Shown piece by piece: positions 8,343 to 16,441 of a DNA stretch of 51,348 nucleotides. The DNA lies in NCBI GenBank assembly GCA_002721895.1, contig PBLV01000054.1:1-51348 (forward strand), in the 5' to 3' direction. A program made the translations under genes and the position numbers. The number at the start of each line of letters is the position of its first letter. Position 1 is the stretch's first letter. This stretch comes from Verrucomicrobiales bacterium. Lineage in GTDB: Bacteria; Verrucomicrobiota; Verrucomicrobiae; Limisphaerales; UBA1100. Below the pieces are notes generated by a model, which searched no databases, was not told where the DNA came from, and saw nothing but the letters and a program-made list of their open reading frames with translations.

Positions 8343-9732
8343 TACTCCGCAAAGCCGCTGCCAGTTTGGCATGGCCCATGGCGACATCACGCCACCGGTG
8401 GAGATTTACTATCGCATGTGGGGTGCGGCCACGCAGGATCACGCCACGGGAGTGCATCGTCCACTGCGGACCACGGTGACCGTCATGGCCCCGCTTGAAG
8501 ATGGAAGCCGGCAATTCATCATCGCGCTCGATCACTGTGTGATGGGTCGGCGCGAAATGGATGGTTTGCTCGAGACCGTGAGTGCTGCTGCGGATATTCC
8601 GCGTGAGGAATTGTTTGTCGTTTTTTCACACACCCATGCCGCGGGCTTGATGGGGCTGGAACGAAGCGATCTGCCGGGCGGCGAGCTCATTGCCCCTTAC
8701 CTGGAACAGTTGGGCCAGACGGTTTCCCGATTGGCCATCGAGGCGCGCGAAAGCATGCAGTCGGCCACCATTATCTACGGAACGGGCCGTTGCGATCTGG
8801 CGGCGCATCGAGATTTTTGGGATCCGGAAAACGAGACGTGGATCTGTGGTTTTCATCCGAATACCCCGGCCGATGACACGGTGCTCGTTGCGCGTGTCCA
8901 AGATACCGACGGCGCCTTGCTGGCTACGTTGGTCAATTACGCCTGTCACCCCACCACGTTGGCTTGGGAAAACACGTTGATCAGTCCGGATTATCCCGGC
9001 GCGATGCGAGAAACGATTGAGAATGCCACGGGCGTGCCGTGCTTGTTCCTGCAGGGCGCGAGCGGCGAGCTGGGGCCGGTGGAGGGTTTTGTCGGCGATG
9101 TGGCGGTGGCCGATCGCAATGGCCGGCAACTGGGCCACGCAGCGCTCAGTGTATTGGAATCTTTGCCCGCACCGGAAACGCGTTTTGTATATCGTGGGCC
9201 GGTGGTGTCCGGGGCCACGCTGGGAGATTGGCGTCACGAGCCATTGCCTGAAAGCCAATCGCAAGCCAACGCGGATTGGCAACTGGACCGCCGGGAGATT
9301 CCGTTGCCCATTCTTCCTAGCACGCCATCCGTGGAACAGGTGCAGGCCGAGCTGGCCGACTGGGAGGCCAAGGATACGCCCGATGCCCGCGCCATGGCTG
9401 AGCGCAAACGGCGCATGTTGCATCGGCTGGATCAGCTGCCGGCCGGCGATGCTTTTCCCATCGAATCAGTCGTCCTCAAAATCGGCGGCGCGGTTTGGGT
9501 CATTTTGCAGGGGGAATTTTACAGTGTGTTACAGACGGCTTTGCGCGAGCGATTTCCCGACACGCCGATCATCGTGGCCACCATCGCCAGTCACTGGGGG
9601 GCCAGCTACCTGCCGCCGCGAGAGTTGTACGGGAAAGGAATTTATCAGGAGAGCATCGCGATCGTGGCTGAGGGCGGGTTGGAAACGGTCATTGAAAAAA
9701 CCGGCGACACCATTGCATCCATGTTGAAATGA
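8326..9732 (+). CDS. neutral/alkaline ceramidase-fold amidohydrolase (substrate unknown)
   Basis: The 468-residue protein overlaps the transporter gene by 17 nt. It resembles the N-terminal metal domain of neutral ceramidases: MAHGDITPP at the start, [10 protein letters not shown] (zinc-ligand histidine region), NYACHPTTL (second histidine) and the [11 protein letters not shown] loop. In true ceramidases that loop carries the catalytic serine (QSNAGxxSP), but here the aligned residue is Gly, and there is no signal peptide. The C-terminal immunoglobulin-like ceramidase domain also seems absent. It is therefore probably a cytoplasmic hydrolase of another amide or ester, perhaps releasing or opening the sugar acid handled by the operon. 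A later start at ATG 8371 is possible. Confidence 0.75.
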   Translation: MQTHVNTPQSRCQFGMAHGDITPPVEIYYRMWGAATQDHATGVHRPLRTTVTVMAPLEDGSRQFIIALDHCVMGRREMDGLLETVSAAADIPREELFVVFSHTHAAGLMGLERSDLPGGELIAPYLEQLGQTVSRLAIEARESMQSATIIYGTGRCDLAAHRDFWDPENETWICGFHPNTPADDTVLVARVQDTDGALLATLVNYACHPTTLAWENTLISPDYPGAMRETIENATGVPCLFLQGASGELGPVEGFVGDVAVADRNGRQLGHAALSVLESLPAPETRFVYRGPVVSGATLGDWRHEPLPESQSQANADWQLDRREIPLPILPSTPSVEQVQAELADWEAKDTPDARAMAERKRRMLHRLDQLPAGDAFPIESVVLKIGGAVWVILQGEFYSVLQTALRERFPDTPIIVATIASHWGASYLPPRELYGKGIYQESIAIVAEGGLETVIEKTGDTIASMLK

Positions 9733-10907
9733 AAATCACTGCCATCGAAACCCACATCTGTAATGCGCGCATGCGCAACTGGCTTTTTGTCAAGGTGCTC
9801 ACAGACGAGCCGGGACTCTGGGGCTGGGGCGAGGGCACGCTCGAATGGCGCACGCGCGCGGTGGCCGGTGCAGTGGAGGATGTGAGCGAGCTGCTGATCG
9901 GTGAGGATCCCAGCCGCATCGAGCACCTGTGGCAAATGATGCACCGGCAGCATTTCTGGCACGGCGATGACATCGTCACCTCCACCGCCATCTCCGCCAT
10001 CGACATCGCCTTGTGGGATATTGCCGGCAAAACGCATGGCGTGCCCTGTCACCGGCTGTGGGGCGGGCCGGTGCGTGACACGATCCGCACCTATAGCCAT
10101 CTCGGCGGCGGCGACATGGAAACGTTTTACGAAACGCCCGTCCATAACGCCAAGCAGTTCGCCGACCTCGCAGCTGCGACGGTGGCCGATGGATTCACCG
10201 CGTTCAAAAGCATGGCCGTGCCGTCCACACAGCCGCTTGAAGGTCAGCAACCCATCCGCGCCGCCGAGGCGTGCGTGGCGGCCATGCGAGAGGCCGTGGG
10301 GCCGGACATCGACATCATGGTCGACTGCCATGCGCGTCCGTCGCCGGCGATGGGCCTGCAGTTCGGCAAGGCGCTGGAGCCGCACGGCCTATTTTTCTTT
10401 GAGGAACCCTGCTGGCCGGAAAGCATTGACGGCATGGCGGCGATCAACGCTGCCCTCACCACGCCCGTGGCCACCGGCGAACGCGTTACGCGGTTGGCTG
10501 ATTTCCGCGATCTCTTCAACGCGCGCGCATGCGAGGTGTGCCAGGTGGACCTCACGCACGTGGGCGGCTTCAGCGAGGCGCGGCGCGTGGCGGCGCTCTG
10601 CGAAGCGCACCGCATCTCGCTCGCGCCGCACAATCCGCAAGGGCCGGTGAGCACCGCGGCGTCTCTGGAGTTCGGCTTCAGCCAGCCAAGCTATATCATT
10701 TGCGAAACCGTCCATGGCGACGTGCCGTGGCGCGATGACATCGTGACCGAAGGGTTTACCGTGGAGAAAAAGGGCCGCCTCGTGCGCCCGAACGTAAAGC
10801 CCGGCCTCGGCATTGAATTGAACGAATCCGAAATGAAAAAGCACCCGTTCCAGCCGGAATTGCCGCAGCGCGTGTTTCTTCGCGACGGCAGTGTGGGCGA
10901 CTGGTAA
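9729..10907 (+). CDS. enolase-superfamily dehydratase, D-galactonate dehydratase-like
   Basis: The 392-residue product belongs to the mandelate racemase/muconate lactonizing enzyme family. The ligands for Mg2+ are visible: Asp in MVDCHAR (with the His two residues on), Glu in FFFEEPCW and Glu in VATGERV. The catalytic His is in [10 protein letters not shown] and its Asp partner in [10 protein letters not shown]; a further Glu lies in ICETVHGD. This set and the overall sequence resemble E. coli DgoD, which dehydrates D-galactonate to 2-keto-3-deoxygalactonate. The exact sugar acid cannot be fixed by eye. The gene overlaps the upstream stop as ATGA and the downstream start as TAATG, indicating coupled translation. 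Confidence 0.88.
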   Translation: MKITAIETHICNARMRNWLFVKVLTDEPGLWGWGEGTLEWRTRAVAGAVEDVSELLIGEDPSRIEHLWQMMHRQHFWHGDDIVTSTAISAIDIALWDIAGKTHGVPCHRLWGGPVRDTIRTYSHLGGGDMETFYETPVHNAKQFADLAAATVADGFTAFKSMAVPSTQPLEGQQPIRAAEACVAAMREAVGPDIDIMVDCHARPSPAMGLQFGKALEPHGLFFFEEPCWPESIDGMAAINAALTTPVATGERVTRLADFRDLFNARACEVCQVDLTHVGGFSEARRVAALCEAHRISLAPHNPQGPVSTAASLEFGFSQPSYIICETVHGDVPWRDDIVTEGFTVEKKGRLVRPNVKPGLGIELNESEMKKHPFQPELPQRVFLRDGSVGDW

Positions 10908-11818
10908 TGAGCGAGTCCAAAACACTTGCGGGCGTACTCCCGATCGTGCACACGCCGTTCACGGACGCGGACGCCATCGACAAGACGAGTCTGCGGCGGC
11001 AGCTGGATTGGGCGTTCGACACCGGCGCCAATGGTTGCGGCACGGGGATTGTCAGTGAAATTCTTCGGCTCACCACGGCCGAACGCACGCAATTGGCACA
11101 TCTCATTCCGGAGATCGTTGAGGACCGCGGACCGGTCTTTTCCAGTTGCGGCGCCGAAAGCACCAGTCAGGCGGTGGCATGGGCCAAGGAAGCCGCCGCC
11201 GCCGGCAACCACGCGCTGATGGCCATCCCGCCCACACTCACGAGTTTGTCCGCCGAGAGTGTGCTCGATTATTTCACCGCGCTCGCCGAGGCCTCCGACC
11301 TTCCGGTCATCGTGCAGGACGCCTCCGCTTACGTGGGCCAAGCCATTCCGATTGAGGTGCATGTGAAGTTACTTGAGCGATTTGGGCCCGACAAAATTCT
11401 CTTTAAGCCCGAGGCGGCGCCGTTGGGGCCGAATCTTTCGGCGTTGCGCAATGCCACCGGCGGCGAGGCGCGCATCTTCGAGGGCAGCGGCGGTATTTTG
11501 CTGATCGACAGCCATCGCCGCGGCATCGCCGGCACCATGCCCGGCATGGATTTGCTTGATGGAATCGTCGAAATCTGGCGTTCCCTTAACGTCGGCGACG
11601 AAGCCCGAGCTTACGAGGTCTATTTTCCGGTTTGTGCCCTCGCTGCGCTGCAAATGCAGGCGGGGCTTGACGGGTTTTTAGCAGTCGAAAAACACCTGCT
11701 AAAAAAACGCGGCCTGTTCGCCACCGAAAACCGCCGGCGTCCGTACAACTGGGAAATGGACGCCGAAACGCGCACGGAAGTGGACCGACTCTTCGACCGG
11801 CTGCAGGCGCAAATTTAA
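10907..11818 (+). CDS. dihydrodipicolinate synthase/N-acetylneuraminate lyase superfamily protein
   Basis: This is a TIM-barrel Schiff-base enzyme of 303 residues, the normal length. The substrate-binding loop GTGIVSEILRLT replaces the usual GTTGE-SLT, and the Schiff-base lysine is in ILFKPEAAP. The usual catalytic tyrosine motif (PVxLYNxP) reads LPVIVQDASAYVG, so Tyr is replaced by Gln. True DapA activity is therefore unlikely. In this operon it would logically act on the 2-keto-3-deoxy acid made by the preceding dehydratase, either as an aldolase or as a second dehydratase. It is the last gene; the convergent lpxB ends 9 nt away. Confidence 0.85.
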   Translation: MSESKTLAGVLPIVHTPFTDADAIDKTSLRRQLDWAFDTGANGCGTGIVSEILRLTTAERTQLAHLIPEIVEDRGPVFSSCGAESTSQAVAWAKEAAAAGNHALMAIPPTLTSLSAESVLDYFTALAEASDLPVIVQDASAYVGQAIPIEVHVKLLERFGPDKILFKPEAAPLGPNLSALRNATGGEARIFEGSGGILLIDSHRRGIAGTMPGMDLLDGIVEIWRSLNVGDEARAYEVYFPVCALAALQMQAGLDGFLAVEKHLLKKRGLFATENRRRPYNWEMDAETRTEVDRLFDRLQAQI

Positions 11819-11827
11819 TCGGCCCAT

Positions 11828-12967
11828 TTACACACTTTCCAGACACTTGAGGACTGCGCGAGCGGCCCGATTCGATGCCCCCTTTTCACCCAAGGTCGCG
11901 GCAACCTCATCAAGGCTGGAGCGCAGATCATTCGCGTGGCCAGGATTCTGCAAAAATCCCCGTGAGGCCATGGCAAGGTTTTCCGCGGTTGCGGCGCCTT
12001 GAATAAATTCCGGAAACAACTCGCCACCCGCCAGCACGTTGGGCATGGCGATATGCGGCACTTTGATGAAACATCGGCCCAGCAGATAAGTCGGCCATGA
12101 AGTCTTGTAGAGCACGACCGTGGGCACGCGGAACCACGCGCATTCCATGGTCACGGTTCCACTGGAGGCAATTGCAGATGTGGCCCCTTCCAAGGCACTG
12201 GACAAATCGCCCGTCTGGAGTTCCCAGTCGGCCACCTCCGGCGCGATGGCTTTGGCAATGACAGCAAGTTTTTCGCTAGGCAGGACCATTCTCACGGAAA
12301 AGTCCATTTTCCTTGAAAGACGGCGAACGGCGCCGACCATGACCGGCAAATGGCGGGTGATTTCCTTTTCGCGACTACCGGGAAGGATGAGCAGAGTTGG
12401 CTCGCCATCGGTGTCCGCGCCATGCGGATTCGGATGACGATCAACCAGCGGGTGACCGACGAATTCCACGTTGAGCCAAGGCGCACGCTCTGCATACCAG
12501 GCTTTCTCAAACGGAAAAATGCTCAACAAAAGATCGATGTCGCGGGCAATTCCGTACACGCGCGATTCGTTCCAAGCCCAAAGCTGCGGGCTGATGTATT
12601 GGATGATGCGCGGATTCCAGCCGCTGACAGTAAGGGCGCGGTCACGAAGAGCAGCGGCAAAGCGAAGGTTAAAACCTGGATTGTCCACTAGAATGATGGC
12701 CTCGGGTCGCCGCGCCGCGGCAGCGTCAAGCAGGCGGTCAAAGAATCCCTTAAACTTGCTGTAATTACGAAGGGCTTCCCAAATGCCAATTACCGCGTGT
12801 TCAGTGAGGTCAATATCCACCTCGACTCCCGCGGCATGCATTTTCGATCCACCAGCGCCAAAAAATTCAAGGCCGCTATCCGTTTCCTTCAAGGCATGAA
12901 CCAACTCCGCAGCTAGGGCATCCCCACTGGCTTCCCCGGCAAGCATCATGAAAGTGCGTTGGCTCAT
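11828..12967 (-). CDS. lpxB: lipid-A-disaccharide synthase
   Basis: LpxB joins UDP-2,3-diacylglucosamine and lipid X to give the lipid A disaccharide at the inner-membrane face. The 379-residue product shows the family motifs in order: MLAGEASGDALAAEL, FGAGGSKM, LVDNPGFNLR, YISPQLWAWNESR, PFEKAWY, FVGHPLVD, LILPGSREKEI, SSGTVTMECAW and PNVLAGGELFPEFIQ. It begins with ATG overlapping the oxidoreductase stop by 4 nt (ATGA). Its presence argues for a Gram-negative envelope with lipopolysaccharide. Confidence 0.95.
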   Translation of the reverse strand: MSQRTFMMLAGEASGDALAAELVHALKETDSGLEFFGAGGSKMHAAGVEVDIDLTEHAVIGIWEALRNYSKFKGFFDRLLDAAAARRPEAIILVDNPGFNLRFAAALRDRALTVSGWNPRIIQYISPQLWAWNESRVYGIARDIDLLLSIFPFEKAWYAERAPWLNVEFVGHPLVDRHPNPHGADTDGEPTLLILPGSREKEITRHLPVMVGAVRRLSRKMDFSVRMVLPSEKLAVIAKAIAPEVADWELQTGDLSSALEGATSAIASSGTVTMECAWFRVPTVVLYKTSWPTYLLGRCFIKVPHIAMPNVLAGGELFPEFIQGAATAENLAMASRGFLQNPGHANDLRSSLDEVAATLGEKGASNRAARAVLKCLESV

Positions 12968-13989
12968 TGGGCATCAAGGGCTTGGATTTGCCGGGTGATT
13001 TCCAGCGCCACTTCCAGAGATTGCCGGGCGGATTCTCCGCTGACCTTGGGCGTCTGCTTTGCGCGCACACATTCGACAAAATGCGCCAGCTCCAGTTTCA
13101 AGGGCTCGTCCTTTTCAATGGGCACCGGCTCGCGCACAATGCGTTTCCCGCCGAACTCGCTGACAATGGCGCTGTCCTTCGCATGCAACAGTTTTCGCCA
13201 AAGGCTGGATTCCTCCTCGCCGTCTCGCGCGATGCGGTAGATGTAGCCCTCCTGTTTCTGGTAATCGAGCGAGATATAACTGGCCTTGTCCCCACCGCTA
13301 AAGACACGAATCTTGCGCAGTCGCTCCGGGCTCACACGGCTCACGGTAAGGTTGGCCACGCAGCCATTTTCAAATTTGATTCGTGCATTGGCAATATCCT
13401 CGGAAACACTCAGCACCGGCACACCCACGCCATCAACTTCCTTCACGGGCGACTGCACAAAAGCCATCACGGCGTCCAGATCGTGGATCATGAGATCCAA
13501 CACCACGCCAATGTCCATGCTACGTTGGGGGTATGGCGACAGGCGATGGGTCTCAATGAAGCGCGGGTCACTAGCCGCCTGTTGCAGATAGTCAAACACA
13601 GGATTAAAGCGCTCCACATGGCCCACTTGCAGGACGCAGTTATGCAGCCGTGCCAACTCCACCAACTCAGCAGCCTGTGCGGTGGCATCGGTCATGGGTT
13701 TTTCCACGAGCACATGCCGGCCCTTTTCCAGAAAAGCCTTGGCCAAGTCAAAATGCGTAAAGGTCGGAGTGACAATGCTGATAGCGTCAGCAGCCTCGGC
13801 AACTGTTGCCTCATCCGCCAGCACCGGCACACCGTGTTTGGCGGCGATCTCCCGCGCGCGATCGGCGTCCCCATCACACACGCCCACGAATTCCACCTCA
13901 CCGGCCGCCGCCAGGTCGGCGTAGTAACGCGCGTGATGCTGTCCCAGTGCACCCACGCCAATCACCGCGGCCCTAATCTTGTCACTCAC
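12964..13989 (-). CDS. Gfo/Idh/MocA family oxidoreductase
   Basis: A Rossmann NAD(P)-binding start (KIRAAVIGVGALGQHHARYY) is followed by the EKP motif (HVLVEKPMT) and then the GFO/IDH C-terminal domain (LQVGHVERFNPVFDYL, DIGVVLDLMIHDLDAVMAF). GTG 13989 (341 aa) is preferred. A TTG at 14025 would add 12 residues encoded by a low-complexity repeat (GAACCGGGAAC type). Coupling to lpxB suggests a role in lipid A or surface sugars. GnnA, the UDP-GlcNAc 3-dehydrogenase that leads to 3-amino lipid A, is one candidate from this family. Its transaminase partner GnnB is not in the window, so that remains a guess. Confidence 0.82.
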   Translation of the reverse strand: MSDKIRAAVIGVGALGQHHARYYADLAAAGEVEFVGVCDGDADRAREIAAKHGVPVLADEATVAEAADAISIVTPTFTHFDLAKAFLEKGRHVLVEKPMTDATAQAAELVELARLHNCVLQVGHVERFNPVFDYLQQAASDPRFIETHRLSPYPQRSMDIGVVLDLMIHDLDAVMAFVQSPVKEVDGVGVPVLSVSEDIANARIKFENGCVANLTVSRVSPERLRKIRVFSGGDKASYISLDYQKQEGYIYRIARDGEEESSLWRKLLHAKDSAIVSEFGGKRIVREPVPIEKDEPLKLELAHFVECVRAKQTPKVSGESARQSLEVALEITRQIQALDAQ

Positions 13990-13998
13990 GGCGGAGAG

Positions 13999-14055
13999 GT
14001 TCCCGGTTCTCAGTTCCCGGTTCAAGGATATAGGACACTTGAACCTTGAACCGGG
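13999..14055. repeat. GAACCGG repeat with 12-bp inverted repeat between divergent genes
   Basis: TTCCCGGTT occurs twice at a 14-bp period (14000-14008 and 14014-14022). CCCGGTTCAAGG (14016-14027) is perfectly inverted as CCTTGAACCGGG (14044-14055) across a 16-bp spacer. It lies between the oxidoreductase and gpsA, so it may be an operator or a dispersed repeat. Confidence 0.7.
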
Positions 14056-14081
14056 CAGGCTGAACCGGTGAATCTCTGCCC

Positions 14082-15059
14082 ATGCGAATCACGGTTCTTG
14101 GCGCGGGTGCTTGGGGAACGGCCTTGGCAAAGCTGCTGCACGAGGCCGGCCACGACATCACCGTGTGGGGCCATGCCGACCGGCTCGCAGCCATTCGCGC
14201 AAAAGGAGAGAACCAACGCTACCTGCCGGGCATCCCCCTGCCGAATGCGTGGCGACTGGAGGATGATTTGAAAAGCGCCTTGGACAAAGCCACGTGCGGA
14301 GTGGTGGCCGTTCCCTCGGCCAACTTCCGGAATGCGGCGGAAGGACTGTGTGATTTCAACGGCATCGCTGTCTCCGTGACCAAGGGCATTGAGCACGAAA
14401 GCGGACTGACCATGGGCGGCGTATTGGCCCAATGCGCGCCGAACGCAGAGGTGGCGGCATTGTCCGGGCCATCCCTGGCAGCGGAAGTGGCGCGCGGCAT
14501 TCCCACCGCTCTGGTCAGCGCCAGCGAAGATGAAGCCACCGCGAAGGTTGTGCAGGACCTCTTCCACCGCCCCACCCTGCGCGTTTATACCAGCACCGAC
14601 CTGGCCGGTGTGGAACTCGGCGGCGCGCTCAAGAACGTGGTGGCCATTGCCGCGGGAGTCTGTGATGGGTTCCAGTTTGGTGACAACGCCAAGGCGGCAC
14701 TAATCACGCGCGGATTGGGCGAAATGCGACGACTAGGCGTGGCCTGCGGCGCCAGACCCGGCACCTTCAGCGGGCTTAGCGGCATGGGTGACCTGACGGT
14801 GACCTGCTTTTCCCAACTCAGCCGCAACCGCACCTTGGGAGAACGCCTCGCGCGCGGGGAATCCCTGGATACCGTTTTAAGCGAGGCCACCGCCGAGGGC
14901 CACCCCACCACCCGCTCCGCACATCAAGTGGCCCGGCGGCTGGGCATCACCACGCCCATCATCGACCAGGTCCACGCCATGCTGTACGGCGGCAAGGACG
15001 CCCGGACCGCCATGCACGACCTGCTCACACGCGAGTCCAAGGCGGAGGATCAGGACTGA
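14082..15059 (+). CDS. gpsA: glycerol-3-phosphate dehydrogenase [NAD(P)+]
   Basis: GpsA reduces dihydroxyacetone phosphate to sn-glycerol 3-phosphate, the backbone for phospholipids. The 325-residue product has the nucleotide-binding motif VLGAGAWGTALAKLL, SVTKGIE, ALSGPSLAAEVARG, the catalytic lysine region GGALKNVVAIAAG, and FSGLSGMGDLTVTC. ATG 14082 is the only sensible start. The gene is divergent from the oxidoreductase-lpxB pair; all three serve envelope lipid synthesis. Confidence 0.96.
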   Translation: MRITVLGAGAWGTALAKLLHEAGHDITVWGHADRLAAIRAKGENQRYLPGIPLPNAWRLEDDLKSALDKATCGVVAVPSANFRNAAEGLCDFNGIAVSVTKGIEHESGLTMGGVLAQCAPNAEVAALSGPSLAAEVARGIPTALVSASEDEATAKVVQDLFHRPTLRVYTSTDLAGVELGGALKNVVAIAAGVCDGFQFGDNAKAALITRGLGEMRRLGVACGARPGTFSGLSGMGDLTVTCFSQLSRNRTLGERLARGESLDTVLSEATAEGHPTTRSAHQVARRLGITTPIIDQVHAMLYGGKDARTAMHDLLTRESKAEDQD

Positions 15060-15097
15060 AGATTGACAAAGGACGGGCCATGTAATCCTGACTATCA

Positions 15098-15113
15098 TGA
15101 ACATCCATGTTCA
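15098..15113. terminator. short inverted repeat after thrH
   Basis: TGAACAT-CC-ATGTTCA is a perfect 7-bp inverted repeat touching the thrH stop, between convergent gpsA and thrH. There is no T-run, so termination is only possible, not shown. Confidence 0.3.
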
Positions 15114-15716
15114 CTACAGGTGCTTTTCCATTTCTGCCATTAAATCGTTGTATTCCTCCAAGGCGGGAAATTGTGGAAACTCGGTTTTCACGTTGTCCGG
15201 TGCGCGGAAAAGGATCCCGTGGTCAGCCTCCGCAAGCATGGTGGTATCATTGTAGGAATCTCCAGCGGAAATAATCGTGTAATTCAACGACTTCAACGCG
15301 ATGACTGACTCCCGTTTCTGGTCTGGCTGGCGCAGGTGATAGTCCACCACGCGGCCTTCCGCCACCTCCAAATGGTTGCAGAACAAGGTCGGCCAGCCCA
15401 GTTGCCGCATCAACGGCTCGGCAAACTGCAGAAACGTATCAGACAAAATGATCACCTGCGTGCGTGCCCGCAAGCCGTCCAGAAACTCCCTTGCGCCCGG
15501 CAAAGGCGACAGACCACCAATGACCGTTTGGATATCCGCCAGCTTCAGATCATGCTCATCCAAAATATTGAGCCGGTAACGCATGAGCACGTCATAATCC
15601 GGCTCATCGCGCGTCGTGCGGCGCAGCGCCTCAATGCCCGTGGATTCCGCAACCGCAATCCATATCTCAGGTATCAGAACCCCCTCGAGATCCAGCGTGA
15701 CGACAGTTTGTTTCAC
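15114..15716 (-). CDS. thrH: bifunctional phosphoserine phosphatase/homoserine phosphotransferase
   Basis: This HAD-superfamily enzyme of 200 residues is very close in sequence to Pseudomonas ThrH, which dephosphorylates phosphoserine and can pass the phosphate to homoserine. HAD motif I reads LDLEGVLIPEIWIA, with Asp as nucleophile and the Glu typical of ThrH. Motif II is VIILSDTF, and motif IV is ISAGDSYNDTTML. The stretches TRDEPDYDVLM, RYRLNILDEH and FPQFPALEEY also match ThrH rather than SerB. It therefore links serine and threonine biosynthesis. A possible small membrane-protein gene lies 28 nt upstream. Confidence 0.93.
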   Translation of the reverse strand: MKQTVVTLDLEGVLIPEIWIAVAESTGIEALRRTTRDEPDYDVLMRYRLNILDEHDLKLADIQTVIGGLSPLPGAREFLDGLRARTQVIILSDTFLQFAEPLMRQLGWPTLFCNHLEVAEGRVVDYHLRQPDQKRESVIALKSLNYTIISAGDSYNDTTMLAEADHGILFRAPDNVKTEFPQFPALEEYNDLMAEMEKHL

Positions 15717-15744
15717 GCGCGCTTGATACCGCGCCCGCCGCCCA

Positions 15745-15879
15745 TCAGTCCAACAGAAACATCTCCGCGAAATACCAACCCAACGCCATCAGCGTCAGCC
15801 CGGTCACCACCCACAACACTTTGTCCAACGCCCCGGCACGCAAATGCGCCGGGTGATTCTCTTTAATGCTACTCTTCAT
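15745..15879 (-). CDS. small single-pass membrane protein
   Basis: A 44-residue frame starts with MKSSIKENHPAHLRAG and contains one clear transmembrane segment (KVLWVVTGLTLMALGWYFAEMFLL). ATG 15879 gives charged N-terminus then helix; a longer frame to 15945 is open but less likely. There is no obvious ribosome-binding site and no recognised family. It is placed just upstream of thrH on the same strand. Confidence 0.5.
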   Translation of the reverse strand: MKSSIKENHPAHLRAGALDKVLWVVTGLTLMALGWYFAEMFLLD

Positions 15880-16002
15880 CAATTGAGTCGCGTGGTTAGA
15901 CGGCAATCTCTCGGAAATGCTCACATTTAAATGCCACCATCGCATGTCATAAAAAGGCCGACCCGAAAGTCAGCTTTGGATTGGAAAATCCCCCGGGAGG
16001 TT

Positions 16003-16047
16003 GGGCGGCGGCAGAGCCGTCTGGCCGAGCACGGCCCACCGCCGCCC
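16003..16047 (-). terminator. GC-rich hairpin downstream of glnK1
   Basis: GGGCGGCGG (16003-16011) pairs with CCGCCGCCC (16039-16047), with a second GCCGT/ACGGC pairing inside. It begins 26 nt after the glnK1 stop. No T-run follows on the minus strand, so it may end or protect the transcript, or be a REP-like element. Confidence 0.5.
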
Positions 16048-16072
16048 GTCTCCCTATCTGCTTTGGGTAAAG

Positions 16073-16429
<357 letters not shown>

Positions 16430-16441
16430 TCAGTTGTCGGT

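Noticed and set aside
12967..14049. 360-codon open frame on the plus strand opposite the oxidoreductase
   Set aside because: It is an antisense shadow caused by high G/C at third codon positions; the product is rich in His, Gln and Arg with no domain, while the minus strand encodes a clear Gfo/Idh/MocA protein.
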